DNA from: Parvicella tangerina
GTDB lineage: Bacteria; Bacteroidota; Bacteroidia; Flavobacteriales_D; Parvicellaceae
DNA: 64,000 nucleotides
Reading direction: 5' to 3'
NCBI RefSeq assembly: GCF_907165195.1
Contig: NZ_OU015584.1
Span: 1,240,001-1,304,000, forward strand
Shown here one piece after another: positions 1 through 8,872 of this stretch. The position numbers were made by a program, and so were the translations under genes. Under the pieces are notes generated by a model. That model had not been told where the DNA came from and ran no database searches. It worked only from the letters and a program-made list of their open reading frames with translations. Each line of letters starts with the position of its first letter. Within the stretch, counting starts at the first letter, position 1.

Positions 1-237
1 AAATTAATATCAGTTTTGGTAGTTTTATCACTGCTTTTTGTGGTGAGTTGCTCCAAGTTTGAACCTCTCAATGAGAAAAAAGTAGAGAGTGTGAAGGCAG
101 TTGGTGATGTTGATAATGATAACTTACAAGATAAGGCATTAGGAGGGGAAGATGAGTCAGGTTCATCTACGATTACTGATCCTGATCACGATGAAGATCA
201 CGACAAGGATGATAGTGCCGAATCAAAACAAGGCTAA
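1..237 (+). CDS. lipoprotein, 5'-truncated by the window edge
   Basis: Open from base 1 in the frame KLISVLVVLSLLFVVSC; the real start codon is probably just upstream of the window. The hydrophobic stretch ending in VVSC is a signal-peptidase-II lipobox, so the mature protein would be a lipid-anchored envelope protein of about 60 residues. The mature part is very acidic, ending in a run of D, E, H and K residues (DPDHDEDHDKDDS), and looks disordered; the His/Asp-rich tail could bind metal, but that is only a guess. A rho-independent terminator follows 24 bases after the stop. No family was recognised. Confidence 0.6.
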   Translation, partial: KLISVLVVLSLLFVVSCSKFEPLNEKKVESVKAVGDVDNDNLQDKALGGEDESGSSTITDPDHDEDHDKDDSAESKQG

Positions 238-260
238 GAAAAAGCTTAAAATATATTGAT

Positions 261-292
261 AGACCATTCGTTTGCGAATGGTCTTTTTTTTT
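261..292 (+). terminator. rho-independent terminator of the lipoprotein gene
   Basis: Nine-base-pair stem GACCATTCG / CGAATGGTC with loop TTTG, followed by nine T residues. It ends only two bases before the ATG at 295 of the next gene. Confidence 0.85.
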
Positions 293-294
293 GT

Positions 295-912
295 ATGAAT
301 TCTGATCAGTTAAGAATAATTTTACTTGGAGCACTCACTTTGTTCCTATTTCCCTTGCTTGGCTTCTTGTTGTATTGGCTTATAGAAGGTGAATATATAT
401 CCATACTGACCATCTTTAAAAGTGAATTTAATTTTGGCATCCAGCTCCTTATAGGGTCATTATATGGATTGGGAGCTGGGGTTGTTGCGTGGGAGTTAAT
501 TCGATCAAAATTCATGAACCCGGTATTAGAAAAGTACGGGCAGGTTGTTAAATCACTAAACTTAAGTTGGGTGGTAATCGTATTTCTTAGCTTCAGCGCA
601 GGGGTAGGTGAGGAGTTCTTTTTTAGAGGTGTTTTGCAGGATTACTTAGGAATCGTTATTACGGCTATAATATTTGTGCTAATACATGGCTATTTAAATC
701 CTTTTGACAAAATTATTTTCGTCTATGGACTAATGATGACAGTGATTATTATTGGCGTAGGTTTCATAGACAAATACATTGGTCTTACATCAGCAATGGT
801 TGCTCACATGGTAATTGATGTAATTTTATTCTATAAGTTGTCAAATACTGACCTGCTTCAAGACCCTTTTTTTATCAAACAGGATGCTGACTTCTCTGAA
901 AATAATCAATAA
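295..912 (+). CDS. CPBP-family intramembrane metalloprotease
   Basis: A 205-residue polytopic membrane protein of the CPBP (CAAX protease / bacteriocin-processing, formerly Abi) family. Motif 1 is GEEFFFRGVLQ (EExxxR) near residue 110; a later H in VLIHGYLNP and an H in MVAHMVIDVI supply the expected His ligands. The family contains glutamic-type or metal-dependent membrane proteases of mostly unknown substrate. ATG 295 was chosen because the longer reading from TTG 256 would translate straight through the terminator hairpin at 261-292. Its 3' end overlaps the convergent gene by 38 bp. There is no room for a leader between the terminator and the ATG, so it is expressed either by read-through or from a promoter inside the terminator region. 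Confidence 0.85.
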   Translation: MNSDQLRIILLGALTLFLFPLLGFLLYWLIEGEYISILTIFKSEFNFGIQLLIGSLYGLGAGVVAWELIRSKFMNPVLEKYGQVVKSLNLSWVVIVFLSFSAGVGEEFFFRGVLQDYLGIVITAIIFVLIHGYLNPFDKIIFVYGLMMTVIIIGVGFIDKYIGLTSAMVAHMVIDVILFYKLSNTDLLQDPFFIKQDADFSENNQ

Positions 913-1219
913 TAGCTTCTTTGATCAGTTCTTCTTGCTCATTTTCATTTAATGCGGGGATATCATTGATTTTTTCGAAATGTGGCCAACCATCATCATC
1001 CTTGCCAACGAATTCATAATAACCATAAGGCTCTAATAGCGTGCAAATAGCAATATGCATGACCTCTATTTTTTGGTCTTTTTTGAGTTTTTGATACCCC
1101 AGATTTAACTCCTGTAGGCCAATAATGAAAATAATAGATTGAAGGTCTAGTGTCTCTTCGAAGTTCTCAGAAACTTCTGCCACTAAGCTGCGCCATTTTT
1201 TTTCTAACTCAAAATTCAT
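875..1219 (-). CDS. conserved Bacteroidota protein of unknown function
   Basis: 114 residues, soluble, acidic and mostly helical. The block IIGLQELNLGYQKLKKDQ followed by a MHIAICTLLEPYGYYEF segment and a DGWPHFEK motif resembles a family I recall as common in Bacteroidota but without an assigned function. ATG start at 1219. It lies 20 bp downstream of porU2 on the same strand and may be co-transcribed with it. The last 38 bp overlap the CPBP protease gene on the other strand. Confidence 0.75.
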   Translation of the reverse strand: MNFELEKKWRSLVAEVSENFEETLDLQSIIFIIGLQELNLGYQKLKKDQKIEVMHIAICTLLEPYGYYEFVGKDDDGWPHFEKINDIPALNENEQEELIKEAIIDYFQRSQHPV

Positions 1220-1239
1220 GAGGTAAAGTTATTCAAGAT

Positions 1240-4200
1240 TTATCTCATCAAGTACATTTTACCAAACCCTTTGCGAAAAGATCTTTCGTCAGCTGAGGTC
1301 GATCGATGTTCAATGTCCTCTCCATCAATTTTGGCAATTACTCTATAAAGATAAATTCCGTTGGCTAGTTGGTCACCAAACTCGTCACGCCCATCCCAAG
1401 CGTAGGAGGTGATATTGTTGCCAATTCGGATGTCCCCCAAATCGTATAGATCGATCTCTTTCACAACTTTACCCGTTACTGTCATGATCTGAATTTGCAG
1501 TTCATCTGGTATTTTAGAGCCTGTAAGCGTAAAAACAAACTGAGTACTAGTAGAAAATGGATTAGGATAATTGAAAAGATGCGTTATTGACGAATGAGTT
1601 ACAACTTCAAAGTCGATCTCATAACTGTAATCTCCACTAGCGTTTTGAGATTTATCAGATCCTTGAACCTGAAGCGTATAAATTCCGTCTTCAACAAATT
1701 TAGGGTTGTATTCAATTAAGAATTTATTTTGCTCATCCTGAGCTGGCTCGAAGTGGAGTACTTCATCAGGGCCAGTCATAAAGTAAACGCGCTGAAATGA
1801 ACTCTGATCCGGATGTTTAAGGTAGATTTTAAATAAGCTGGTATCTGCAATTTCATCCATTAGCAAAAACGGATTCTCATCATCCAACGTTATCTGAATA
1901 TTGGGTTCCGCACTCACAATATCTTCGTTAATAATATGTACGCCATCAAACGTAACATCTAGAATAGGGTTAATATCATCTTCTGTTACATTAAATGAAA
2001 GTTCTGCTATATTGTTGAAGTAGAATTGCTCCGGTTGATCTTGAATGTTAGTGCTTACGTATGGGTTTGCCACAATCCAAGTGTAATTAATATCAGAAAG
2101 ACCATTTGTTGAATAAGCAACTGTGTCTCTTAAAACACCATATTTTTTGAGTGAATCCTGTCTAGGGTAGGGCATTAAAGTGCGGTTACCGTAGCTCGTA
2201 TGGTTCCAGTATTCCACTAGAAGGCTATCCATGTCAAAATCACTGACATTCTCAATGGCTACGGATATCTTCACTGAGTCACCTTCTTGATATTCTTGCG
2301 ATTTTTTATAGAAACCTTTCTTTGGATTAATAGCCAGTTCTGGAACAGGTTCATAAATAACCTGCCATCGTTTGATTTGAGCAGGTGTTAGCGCTACGGT
2401 ATCGTGGTATTCTGCCTCGAGTTGCATGAGAGGATATAAATTTGCATCAACCAATTGGTCTAGTTGTAGAATAGAGTCAAGGTCTGTCATGAGCGTGTCC
2501 ACAAGTAGTGTTTTACTCTGATTGAACGTAACACCATATATTCGGAGTCTTGTGCTATCAGCGTTTACAAGTTCAAAATCCTCCTGTTCCCAGTGAATCT
2601 GATTCCAGGAGAACGCTGGTCCTACTATTTCAGAGACTATGTAGCCAATTTCACATCCCTGGATAGTATCATAGGTTAATAAGGACTGAGAAGGGTACGA
2701 ACTTCCTGAAGATATGGTATCCGGTGTATGTATTTCGATTGTTTGAGATGGAAGTCCTTTTTGAGCCAGTAATATCCAGCCATCATCAGGTTGATTGTTG
2801 GTGATGTTAGTAGCTCCTAGGTTCTGGAAGGCCGTTATCAGGTCTGCTGGCATCGCTCCATATAGACTAGTTGGATTGCTATAGTTATCAGGAATGAATG
2901 TATAGGCTCCAATGTAATAACCATCAGGCACTTTATTGGTTAAGAAAGAAGTGAGCGAGTCCATTTCAGCTTGATTTCCATACCTGAAAGCAAAGAAGCC
3001 ATGTACTCTATCTCGGTTAAACAAAGTGGTTCCTGGACAGATATCTGGATCTCCATTGTATTGACCGTAACAATGCTCCACGTTATGATATACAGTATCG
3101 GTAAATGCATTGTAGGTAATTTCTTCTCTCCAAGGAGTGCCCCAACTCTCAAGAGAGCAAGGATCAATAACAACGACTAGAATTGCGGGGTATGGGTGCG
3201 GCCCCCCGTAGTCTAACAGAACCCCATTAAGGGTAGCGGATGTGCTTTGAAATGAACTTGTAGACCAATTTCCCACATTAGTATTCATCGCTATTCTGAG
3301 TGTTGAGAAGTTGTCTCCAAAATTAAAAGATCGATTAAGGGTGTCATATTCGATCCCTTGGAAATAGTCATTTTTGAATTGTTGAAAGTGCGCTTGTCCC
3401 CATCCCCATTTACCTGGAATATATTGAAATGAACTCTCTAACCAGTCTTTAGAAGAGCTATCAATACTACACCTCCAATAATAAACGGTGCTGTCAGTAA
3501 AGACTAGCGAGTCTAGATTACCAAGAGCATTAATCCATTGGTTGGGAGGCGCTTCCAATACACCTCCAATGCTGCTAAATAGTTGATGTTTTTTAAAAGG
3601 AGAGTTGAAATTATGGTTGGTATCGATTTCAATAATGTAGTTTTTTTCAGATTCAAAAGGGTCAAGGGTTGAAGCTTTTAGTGTAATAGTGTCATAAGGA
3701 ATAATACCGTATTTATAAGGCCAAATTGGCTGAAGTCCATTTGATGAAATATAGGTGGAATACGTAATTTGATTGTTGGTCAGTTCGTCTTGTTGTTCAA
3801 TAATCTGAGAACTAGGTAAGTCAATTTGAATGTTAAAGTAATTCAAGCCACTCGTTTCTATGTGTCTAGTAGGTAGTTTAAAGCTCAGTGTATCTTTGTT
3901 GTAGCTATCTCCAAGAGCTTGAATAATTGTTGTGTCGAGTCCATTTGGCCCAATTCTCTCAATGACAAGATCATGATTACCAATAAACGCCCTTCCAATA
4001 TTACTAACTACCAAGAAAAGTTCAAATGTGTCAACAGCAAGATCAATCTGGGAAGGAACAGTCCAAACTCTATTTTCATCCAAAACTAATTCTGGTCTTT
4101 GGTGCCAATTAGCCCTCAATGCTGGGTCTCCTTGAAGAGACATGCCTGTATAGTTTGATTCATTTAACACCGACCAATAATTAGAACCTTGCAAGGCATA

Positions 4201-6501
4201 GATTGAATCGCAAGCAGATTTCATATGGAATCCAACAGACTCTCCATAGTTTTTGTTTGCAAGGCTATAGTAAAAAAGATCAGTATAATAGCCGATATTA
4301 GACAAAAAGCCTTGAGTTACAGTGGATACGAGACAAACTGCACCGACATCAGGTGTGTTTACTAAGTCAATCGCGTACACATGATCGTCATAATTATGAA
4401 CATCACCTGTATAGCAGCCAAGACCAATGGCTATTGGGTTTTTTCCAGAGTTATTCCAGTTTTCTGGGTCATCTATAGGAACAGTGAAGCCAGTTCCTGC
4501 AGATGAATGGCTGTAGAAGTTAATAATGGATACACCATTCTCCAAATGCTCTTGTACATCCAGAAAAGTTTGAATTGGGAGGTTAGTTGCAAATGGGTCC
4601 CGGTGATACCTGTAAGTAATTGCTCCAAAGGCCGTATCCTTTAGTTTAGCGTCAAAAATATCAAAGTAAGAGTCAATAACATTCATGGTCAAAGAATCGT
4701 CTCCTCCACCCATGAATAATACATTTTTTTGCCACTCCTTGTTAGGGATATCGTAAAGACTAAGCGGGTCTTGATGTGTTTCAAATGTCATTACTTTGTC
4801 TAGGTAGTTCAACACATCTTGAGAAGAGTTGGTTGAAAGTCTTCCAGTTGGTAGGGCATAGCTTTTTCCTGAGTTTCCGACTCCTTGAGTTAAATGATTA
4901 TCAGACCCTGGATAGCCCCAAGTAGGAACCAGATTCTTATGAAAGGAAGCTACACTTTCTCGACTTCCTCCATCGTTTGCATGATTACTTATGGACTTGC
5001 CAATTAGGAAAAGATGTTTTGGGGGGCTCGACCAGTAGTCGAAACCAAACTGCGCGAAATAGCGGATGGCAGTTGGGTGTTTTTCAATCCCTCCTCCAAA
5101 TTGCATATATAGCTCTCCTATATCCGCCAATACAACATCATGGGATCCACCAGAGGGAGTTGAACGATAGTTAGCGTAGTCAGCTGCAGCAGACATTAAT
5201 GATTTGTGAGTAATGATTAAATAAGCACCTTGTGGGTCTATGGAAGAAAAGTCGGTAAACTCACCAGTGCCATTTATTGGCAATAGGTCAGAAACAGAGA
5301 TGTAAATATCTGTATCGAATAATAGTAATTGTATGGAGTCGTTTGCTACATTGTTAGGTACAACGGCTTGGTATTGTCCAGAATTTAATGAAAGCGGAAT
5401 TTCTTTACAACTCAAATCATTCCTGACAAACAGTCTGAGGTTCGAACCTGTAACATTAGATATTGAAATGGACTGCTTAGAACTAGTCTGGTGATTGTTT
5501 AAGTAAAACGAAAAGCGATCCATATTCTCGAAGTCAAAGGTGTGAGGATAAGAAATAGAGGCAGAGGTGGAAAAGAGTCGCTCAGAACTTCCTTGACCTA
5601 TATCAACAGCGAGGTACTGAATTCGTGTGTTCGGTGTGTTTAGGGAAGAGCTAGGAACAGCATACTCAGTATTGATCAGTTTATACCCAGAAAAACTACT
5701 GTCCTTCAAATTGGTCCATCCAGCACTAGAGTTGTATCTCAGAGAGAAGCTATGATTGTTAGTAGAGCCTTGAACACTTGGGTCTGAAGCACTCAAAACG
5801 CCTGACTGAATTAGAGCATTTGGAGCGTTTACTCCTGTATAAGCGTTTTTAGTAGAAACATCCAGACTTGAACGATTCTGACTTGGGGTTGAACTATTTG
5901 TGAATTCCTTTGTAGCCCAACCTTCGCCCTCATCATAAGCCGGAGAGGATTGTCCAAAAAACAAAGGACCAAAAGTATAGGTGTTCTCTTGGGCAAAATA
6001 GTTTTTAACCCAACAATAATCAGCCATAGGATAGGCCGATACATTAGTGTCTGTCTCGGGGACAAATCGCTTGCCATTGGGTAATGCAGAAACTGTTAAG
6101 AAATAAACAATGGTATCGTTTACGAAGCTGTAATAGCTGTCTGCCATTTCTGTATCTGGATCTTCGAACAAAAGAGAGTCTTTCCATCCATCATTTTTTT
6201 CTGCATAGAACTCAATGTAGTCACCACTGTCAAAGGAACCATCTCCACCATCCTGAACGACAATAGGTTGCTCTCTTTCTCTTCCAAAGACCTGAAACTG
6301 GTCAGGGTTCAATGTTGATACATCAATTCCAACTGAGGACATCGCAGGTTGAACAGTACTATAATCCAGCCGATACCATCCTGTTTCGTAGATTTTAAAC
6401 CCAAGATACTTCTGGGAATAATCTATCCACTCATTGCCATGCTGAGCAAATGAGATAAAGGAGGTCATTACGATTATTCCAAAAAGTATAACTCTATTCA
6501 T
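1240..6501 (-). CDS. porU2: PorU2-type T9SS sortase, C25 (gingipain-fold) cysteine peptidase
   Basis: 1753 residues, exported (N-terminal signal ending FISFAQ). The first ~400 residues are a beta-rich propeptide-like region. A peptidase C25 domain spans about residues 415-800, with catalytic His665 (FYSHSSAG) and Cys696 (AIGLGCYTGD) 31 residues apart, as in gingipains. After it come long Ig-like segments and a C-terminal T9SS type-A/FlgD-like sorting region (NYPNPFSTST ... LANGIYLYRV). It is longer than classical PorU (about 1100-1300) and fits the PorU2 group. In T9SS, PorU removes the C-terminal signal of cargo and attaches it to A-LPS at the cell surface; PorU2 function is inferred by analogy. 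Starts 8 bp inside the end of porV2, so the two are translationally coupled. Confidence 0.85.
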   Translation of the reverse strand: MNRVILFGIIVMTSFISFAQHGNEWIDYSQKYLGFKIYETGWYRLDYSTVQPAMSSVGIDVSTLNPDQFQVFGREREQPIVVQDGGDGSFDSGDYIEFYAEKNDGWKDSLLFEDPDTEMADSYYSFVNDTIVYFLTVSALPNGKRFVPETDTNVSAYPMADYCWVKNYFAQENTYTFGPLFFGQSSPAYDEGEGWATKEFTNSSTPSQNRSSLDVSTKNAYTGVNAPNALIQSGVLSASDPSVQGSTNNHSFSLRYNSSAGWTNLKDSSFSGYKLINTEYAVPSSSLNTPNTRIQYLAVDIGQGSSERLFSTSASISYPHTFDFENMDRFSFYLNNHQTSSKQSISISNVTGSNLRLFVRNDLSCKEIPLSLNSGQYQAVVPNNVANDSIQLLLFDTDIYISVSDLLPINGTGEFTDFSSIDPQGAYLIITHKSLMSAAADYANYRSTPSGGSHDVVLADIGELYMQFGGGIEKHPTAIRYFAQFGFDYWSSPPKHLFLIGKSISNHANDGGSRESVASFHKNLVPTWGYPGSDNHLTQGVGNSGKSYALPTGRLSTNSSQDVLNYLDKVMTFETHQDPLSLYDIPNKEWQKNVLFMGGGDDSLTMNVIDSYFDIFDAKLKDTAFGAITYRYHRDPFATNLPIQTFLDVQEHLENGVSIINFYSHSSAGTGFTVPIDDPENWNNSGKNPIAIGLGCYTGDVHNYDDHVYAIDLVNTPDVGAVCLVSTVTQGFLSNIGYYTDLFYYSLANKNYGESVGFHMKSACDSIYALQGSNYWSVLNESNYTGMSLQGDPALRANWHQRPELVLDENRVWTVPSQIDLAVDTFELFLVVSNIGRAFIGNHDLVIERIGPNGLDTTIIQALGDSYNKDTLSFKLPTRHIETSGLNYFNIQIDLPSSQIIEQQDELTNNQITYSTYISSNGLQPIWPYKYGIIPYDTITLKASTLDPFESEKNYIIEIDTNHNFNSPFKKHQLFSSIGGVLEAPPNQWINALGNLDSLVFTDSTVYYWRCSIDSSSKDWLESSFQYIPGKWGWGQAHFQQFKNDYFQGIEYDTLNRSFNFGDNFSTLRIAMNTNVGNWSTSSFQSTSATLNGVLLDYGGPHPYPAILVVVIDPCSLESWGTPWREEITYNAFTDTVYHNVEHCYGQYNGDPDICPGTTLFNRDRVHGFFAFRYGNQAEMDSLTSFLTNKVPDGYYIGAYTFIPDNYSNPTSLYGAMPADLITAFQNLGATNITNNQPDDGWILLAQKGLPSQTIEIHTPDTISSGSSYPSQSLLTYDTIQGCEIGYIVSEIVGPAFSWNQIHWEQEDFELVNADSTRLRIYGVTFNQSKTLLVDTLMTDLDSILQLDQLVDANLYPLMQLEAEYHDTVALTPAQIKRWQVIYEPVPELAINPKKGFYKKSQEYQEGDSVKISVAIENVSDFDMDSLLVEYWNHTSYGNRTLMPYPRQDSLKKYGVLRDTVAYSTNGLSDINYTWIVANPYVSTNIQDQPEQFYFNNIAELSFNVTEDDINPILDVTFDGVHIINEDIVSAEPNIQITLDDENPFLLMDEIADTSLFKIYLKHPDQSSFQRVYFMTGPDEVLHFEPAQDEQNKFLIEYNPKFVEDGIYTLQVQGSDKSQNASGDYSYEIDFEVVTHSSITHLFNYPNPFSTSTQFVFTLTGSKIPDELQIQIMTVTGKVVKEIDLYDLGDIRIGNNITSYAWDGRDEFGDQLANGIYLYRVIAKIDGEDIEHRSTSADERSFRKGFGKMYLMR

Positions 6502-7582
6502 TAGAGGCTTTTTTAGGGTTTAAGTTAAATCTAAGTGAAAACACATTGCTATACAGCGCTACAGAGGCATCTCCAATATCAGTCAAAGCATAGTCTATAG
6601 AAATTCCTTTGAATTGTATACCTATTCCAATGTTGGGCTGCAAGGTCATCGTCTCTTTTCCGTTTAGCTGAGTAATTCGTTGAAAGTTTCCAATTCCAGT
6701 TCTTAAAAAGATCATGTCTTTAAAGTCAAGTTCTAGTCCTAAATGAGGGTCTAGTGAGAAAGGGTTCCCAACGATCAGCGTATTTCTTTTTCCATCAGTA
6801 GTAACGTCAGCGTCTACCTCTGCCAGTAAGCCAAACTTGTCTGAAATAGCCCAACTTCTTGCCGCTCCTAATATGATACGGGGCATGGTGATTTCTAACC
6901 CATTTTGAGGGATCTCATTTCCAGTTTGTGTAAACACTTCAATGGTTCGCTCACTTAGGGTATAAGACCAGGCATTGAAAGTGGACGTAATATCTCTTCC
7001 CATGACCGCGAAGGTCCAATCGTTCAGTTGGTATTTGGCGGCAAAGTCAATTCCAAACCCCCATGATTTAGCAAAACTACCTACTTTACGATTGATAATT
7101 TTGGCGCTCCCTCCTAAACTTAGATGGTCATTAATGTTTCGCCCGTAAGAAAACACTAGCCCAAGGTCAGCAGCAGTGAAGTAAGTGATTCGATTATAGT
7201 CTACATTCCCTTCATTATCGATCAATTCGGTGGTGTTAGGAATATTATCAACTCCAAATCGAATTACAGAAAATGCCATTGCACTCTTGTCATCAATACG
7301 TTTAGCCACACCCCCATAATCGTATTTGGCAATTCCAGCGAAGTACTCCGCATGCATCAAGCCAAACTGCAGATCACTATCAATGTTTGTCAATCCAACT
7401 GGATTCCAATATCCTGCGGTAACATCATCTGTGCTTGCCACAATAGAGTTAGACATCGCCAACGCACGAGCTCCCACACCAATGTTCAAGAATTCATTAC
7501 TGTATTTTGGGGTCTTATCCTGCCCTAAAACGTGAACAGAAATTATCAGTGCCAGAAGCGATAATAAGGTTAGTTTTTTCAT
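6494..7582 (-). CDS. porV2: PorV2-type outer-membrane beta-barrel of T9SS
   Basis: 362 residues with a signal peptide (MKKLTLLSLLALIISVHVLG) and the PorV/PorQ signature region NIGVGARALAMSNSIVAS ... GYWNPVGL, followed by alternating beta-strands typical of FadL-like barrels. PorV proteins carry folded T9SS cargo to the PorU sortase. The gene directly precedes porU2 with an 8-bp overlap, which supports the paired PorV2/PorU2 reading. ATG start at 7582. It is separate from the main T9SS core genes, which are not in this window. Confidence 0.85.
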   Translation of the reverse strand: MKKLTLLSLLALIISVHVLGQDKTPKYSNEFLNIGVGARALAMSNSIVASTDDVTAGYWNPVGLTNIDSDLQFGLMHAEYFAGIAKYDYGGVAKRIDDKSAMAFSVIRFGVDNIPNTTELIDNEGNVDYNRITYFTAADLGLVFSYGRNINDHLSLGGSAKIINRKVGSFAKSWGFGIDFAAKYQLNDWTFAVMGRDITSTFNAWSYTLSERTIEVFTQTGNEIPQNGLEITMPRIILGAARSWAISDKFGLLAEVDADVTTDGKRNTLIVGNPFSLDPHLGLELDFKDMIFLRTGIGNFQRITQLNGKETMTLQPNIGIGIQFKGISIDYALTDIGDASVALYSNVFSLRFNLNPKKASNE

Positions 7583-7747
7583 GCAATTTATGAATACGTA
7601 AAGTTAGCAAATCCAAAGGACCTATGACAAATTTGTGATAATAACTGTATTTTCATCAATAAATTGTGATAATATCTCCTATTTTTGAGGCTTTAACGGA
7701 AGACTTAGACTACAAAAGAGCAAGTAAGAAAGTAGTTTAAATTATTT

Positions 7748-7836
7748 GTCATTTCGACCAGCGCGGAGAAATCTGCATACTAAGAATGAGATTTCTCGAC
7801 TTCGCCTGCCTGCCGTCAGGTACGGCTCGAAATGAC
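7748..7836. repeat. dispersed palindromic repeat, copy A
   Basis: Outer inverted repeat GTCATTTCGA / TCGAAATGAC encloses a second pair GAGAAATCT / AGATTTCTC and a C/G-rich CCTGCCTGCCGTCAGG block. This resembles the REP-like repeats scattered between Bacteroidota genes. A related copy lies at 56235-56346. It is untranslated and sits in the intergenic space between the porV2 and pssA promoters. Confidence 0.75.
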
Positions 7837-7866
7837 AGAAAGTTTGAGAATTCCAAATAAGTTCAA

Positions 7867-8643
7867 ATGAAAAAACATATTCCAAATATTATTACGCTGG
7901 GGAATCTGACTTGTGGGTTGTTATCGATTATGTATGCTTTTTCGGATACCCCTTGGGTAGGAGCTTATTTCATATTTGGTGGCTTGTTCTTAGACTTCTT
8001 TGATGGTTTTTTTGCGAGAATATTGAAGGTTGATGGTGAGCTTGGTAAACAGTTGGACTCTCTGGCTGACTTGGTCACTTTCGGAGTGGCTCCAGGGATG
8101 TTGATGTACCATTTGATCAATTATGTCATTGCATTTAAATTTTCCTTCAAAGATCTTAACTTGGGGTTTGAGTATCAAATTATTCCATACATAGCATTAC
8201 TTATACCAATTCTCTCTGCTGTTCGATTAGCTAAGTTTAATATTGCTACAAATCAGTCTGATGAATTTATAGGTCTGCCAACTCCCGCTAACGCTATATA
8301 TTTTGCTTCACTTGCTTTGATTGTAAAGTATGATGAGGCTACTTTTGATTTTCCTGGGGTGGAGTACTTGGTGTATCTTCCGATTTTATTATCATCCATA
8401 ATTATTTTTTCCCTCCTCCTTAACGCCAACCTCCCTCTCATCGCCCTCAAATTCAAAACCTTCGGCTGGAAAGGCAATGAAGTGCGGTTTATTTTTCTGG
8501 GATTGTGTGTCGTGACAATCTTAGTGGCTTTGTTGATAAGTAATGTATTTGTAGCTGTCCCAATTATTATACTTTTGTACCTGATCATTTCAATCATTAA
8601 TAACATTACAAAGCGTAAAGATGAAGTTCAAAGCAAACATTGA
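7867..8643 (+). CDS. pssA: CDP-diacylglycerol-serine O-phosphatidyltransferase
   Basis: 258-residue membrane enzyme making phosphatidylserine from CDP-diacylglycerol and serine, the first step to phosphatidylethanolamine. The CDP-alcohol phosphotransferase motif DG-x2-AR-x8-G-x3-D-x3-D is complete at about residues 42-64 (DGFFAR ... GKQLDSLAD). N-terminal KKHIPNIITLGNLTCG is typical of the family, and several hydrophobic segments follow. ATG start. The last 23 bp overlap the start of purS in another frame. Confidence 0.93.
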   Translation: MKKHIPNIITLGNLTCGLLSIMYAFSDTPWVGAYFIFGGLFLDFFDGFFARILKVDGELGKQLDSLADLVTFGVAPGMLMYHLINYVIAFKFSFKDLNLGFEYQIIPYIALLIPILSAVRLAKFNIATNQSDEFIGLPTPANAIYFASLALIVKYDEATFDFPGVEYLVYLPILLSSIIIFSLLLNANLPLIALKFKTFGWKGNEVRFIFLGLCVVTILVALLISNVFVAVPIIILLYLIISIINNITKRKDEVQSKH

Positions 8644-8872
8644 TATCATGCCACTGGAGGCATTGTTGGATCCACAAGGAAAAGCTGTTTCTCAGTCTAT
8701 GGGAAATGTTGGTCTAAGCGAGATCACTAACGTTAGAATCGGAAAGCACATCACGCTATTCGTAGAAGCGGACTCAAAAGATGTTGCATCAATAAAAGTT
8801 GACGAAGCTTGTAAGAAGTTATTAGCGAACCAGATCATGGAGAGCTATTCTTTCGAATTGGAGGAAGCTTAA
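8621..8872 (+). CDS. purS: phosphoribosylformylglycinamidine synthase subunit PurS
   Basis: 83 residues, the normal length of PurS. The pattern LDPQGKAVSQSMGNVG ... VRIGKHITLFVEA matches the small dimeric subunit that bridges PurL and PurQ in step four of purine synthesis. It starts inside the 3' end of pssA (23-bp overlap), so it is probably translated from the same mRNA. purQ and purL are not adjacent. The stop codon overlaps the convergent glycosyltransferase gene by 4 bp. Confidence 0.88.
   Translation: MKFKANIDIMPLEALLDPQGKAVSQSMGNVGLSEITNVRIGKHITLFVEADSKDVASIKVDEACKKLLANQIMESYSFELEEA

Noticed and set aside
295-912. Reading the CPBP protease as a phage-abortive (Abi) or bacteriocin-immunity gene
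   Set aside because: The family is broad and mostly housekeeping; nothing nearby supports defence or bacteriocin production.
6084-6266. Short plus-strand frames inside porU2
   Set aside because: Shadow frames rich in C, H and R on the opposite strand of an intact gene.
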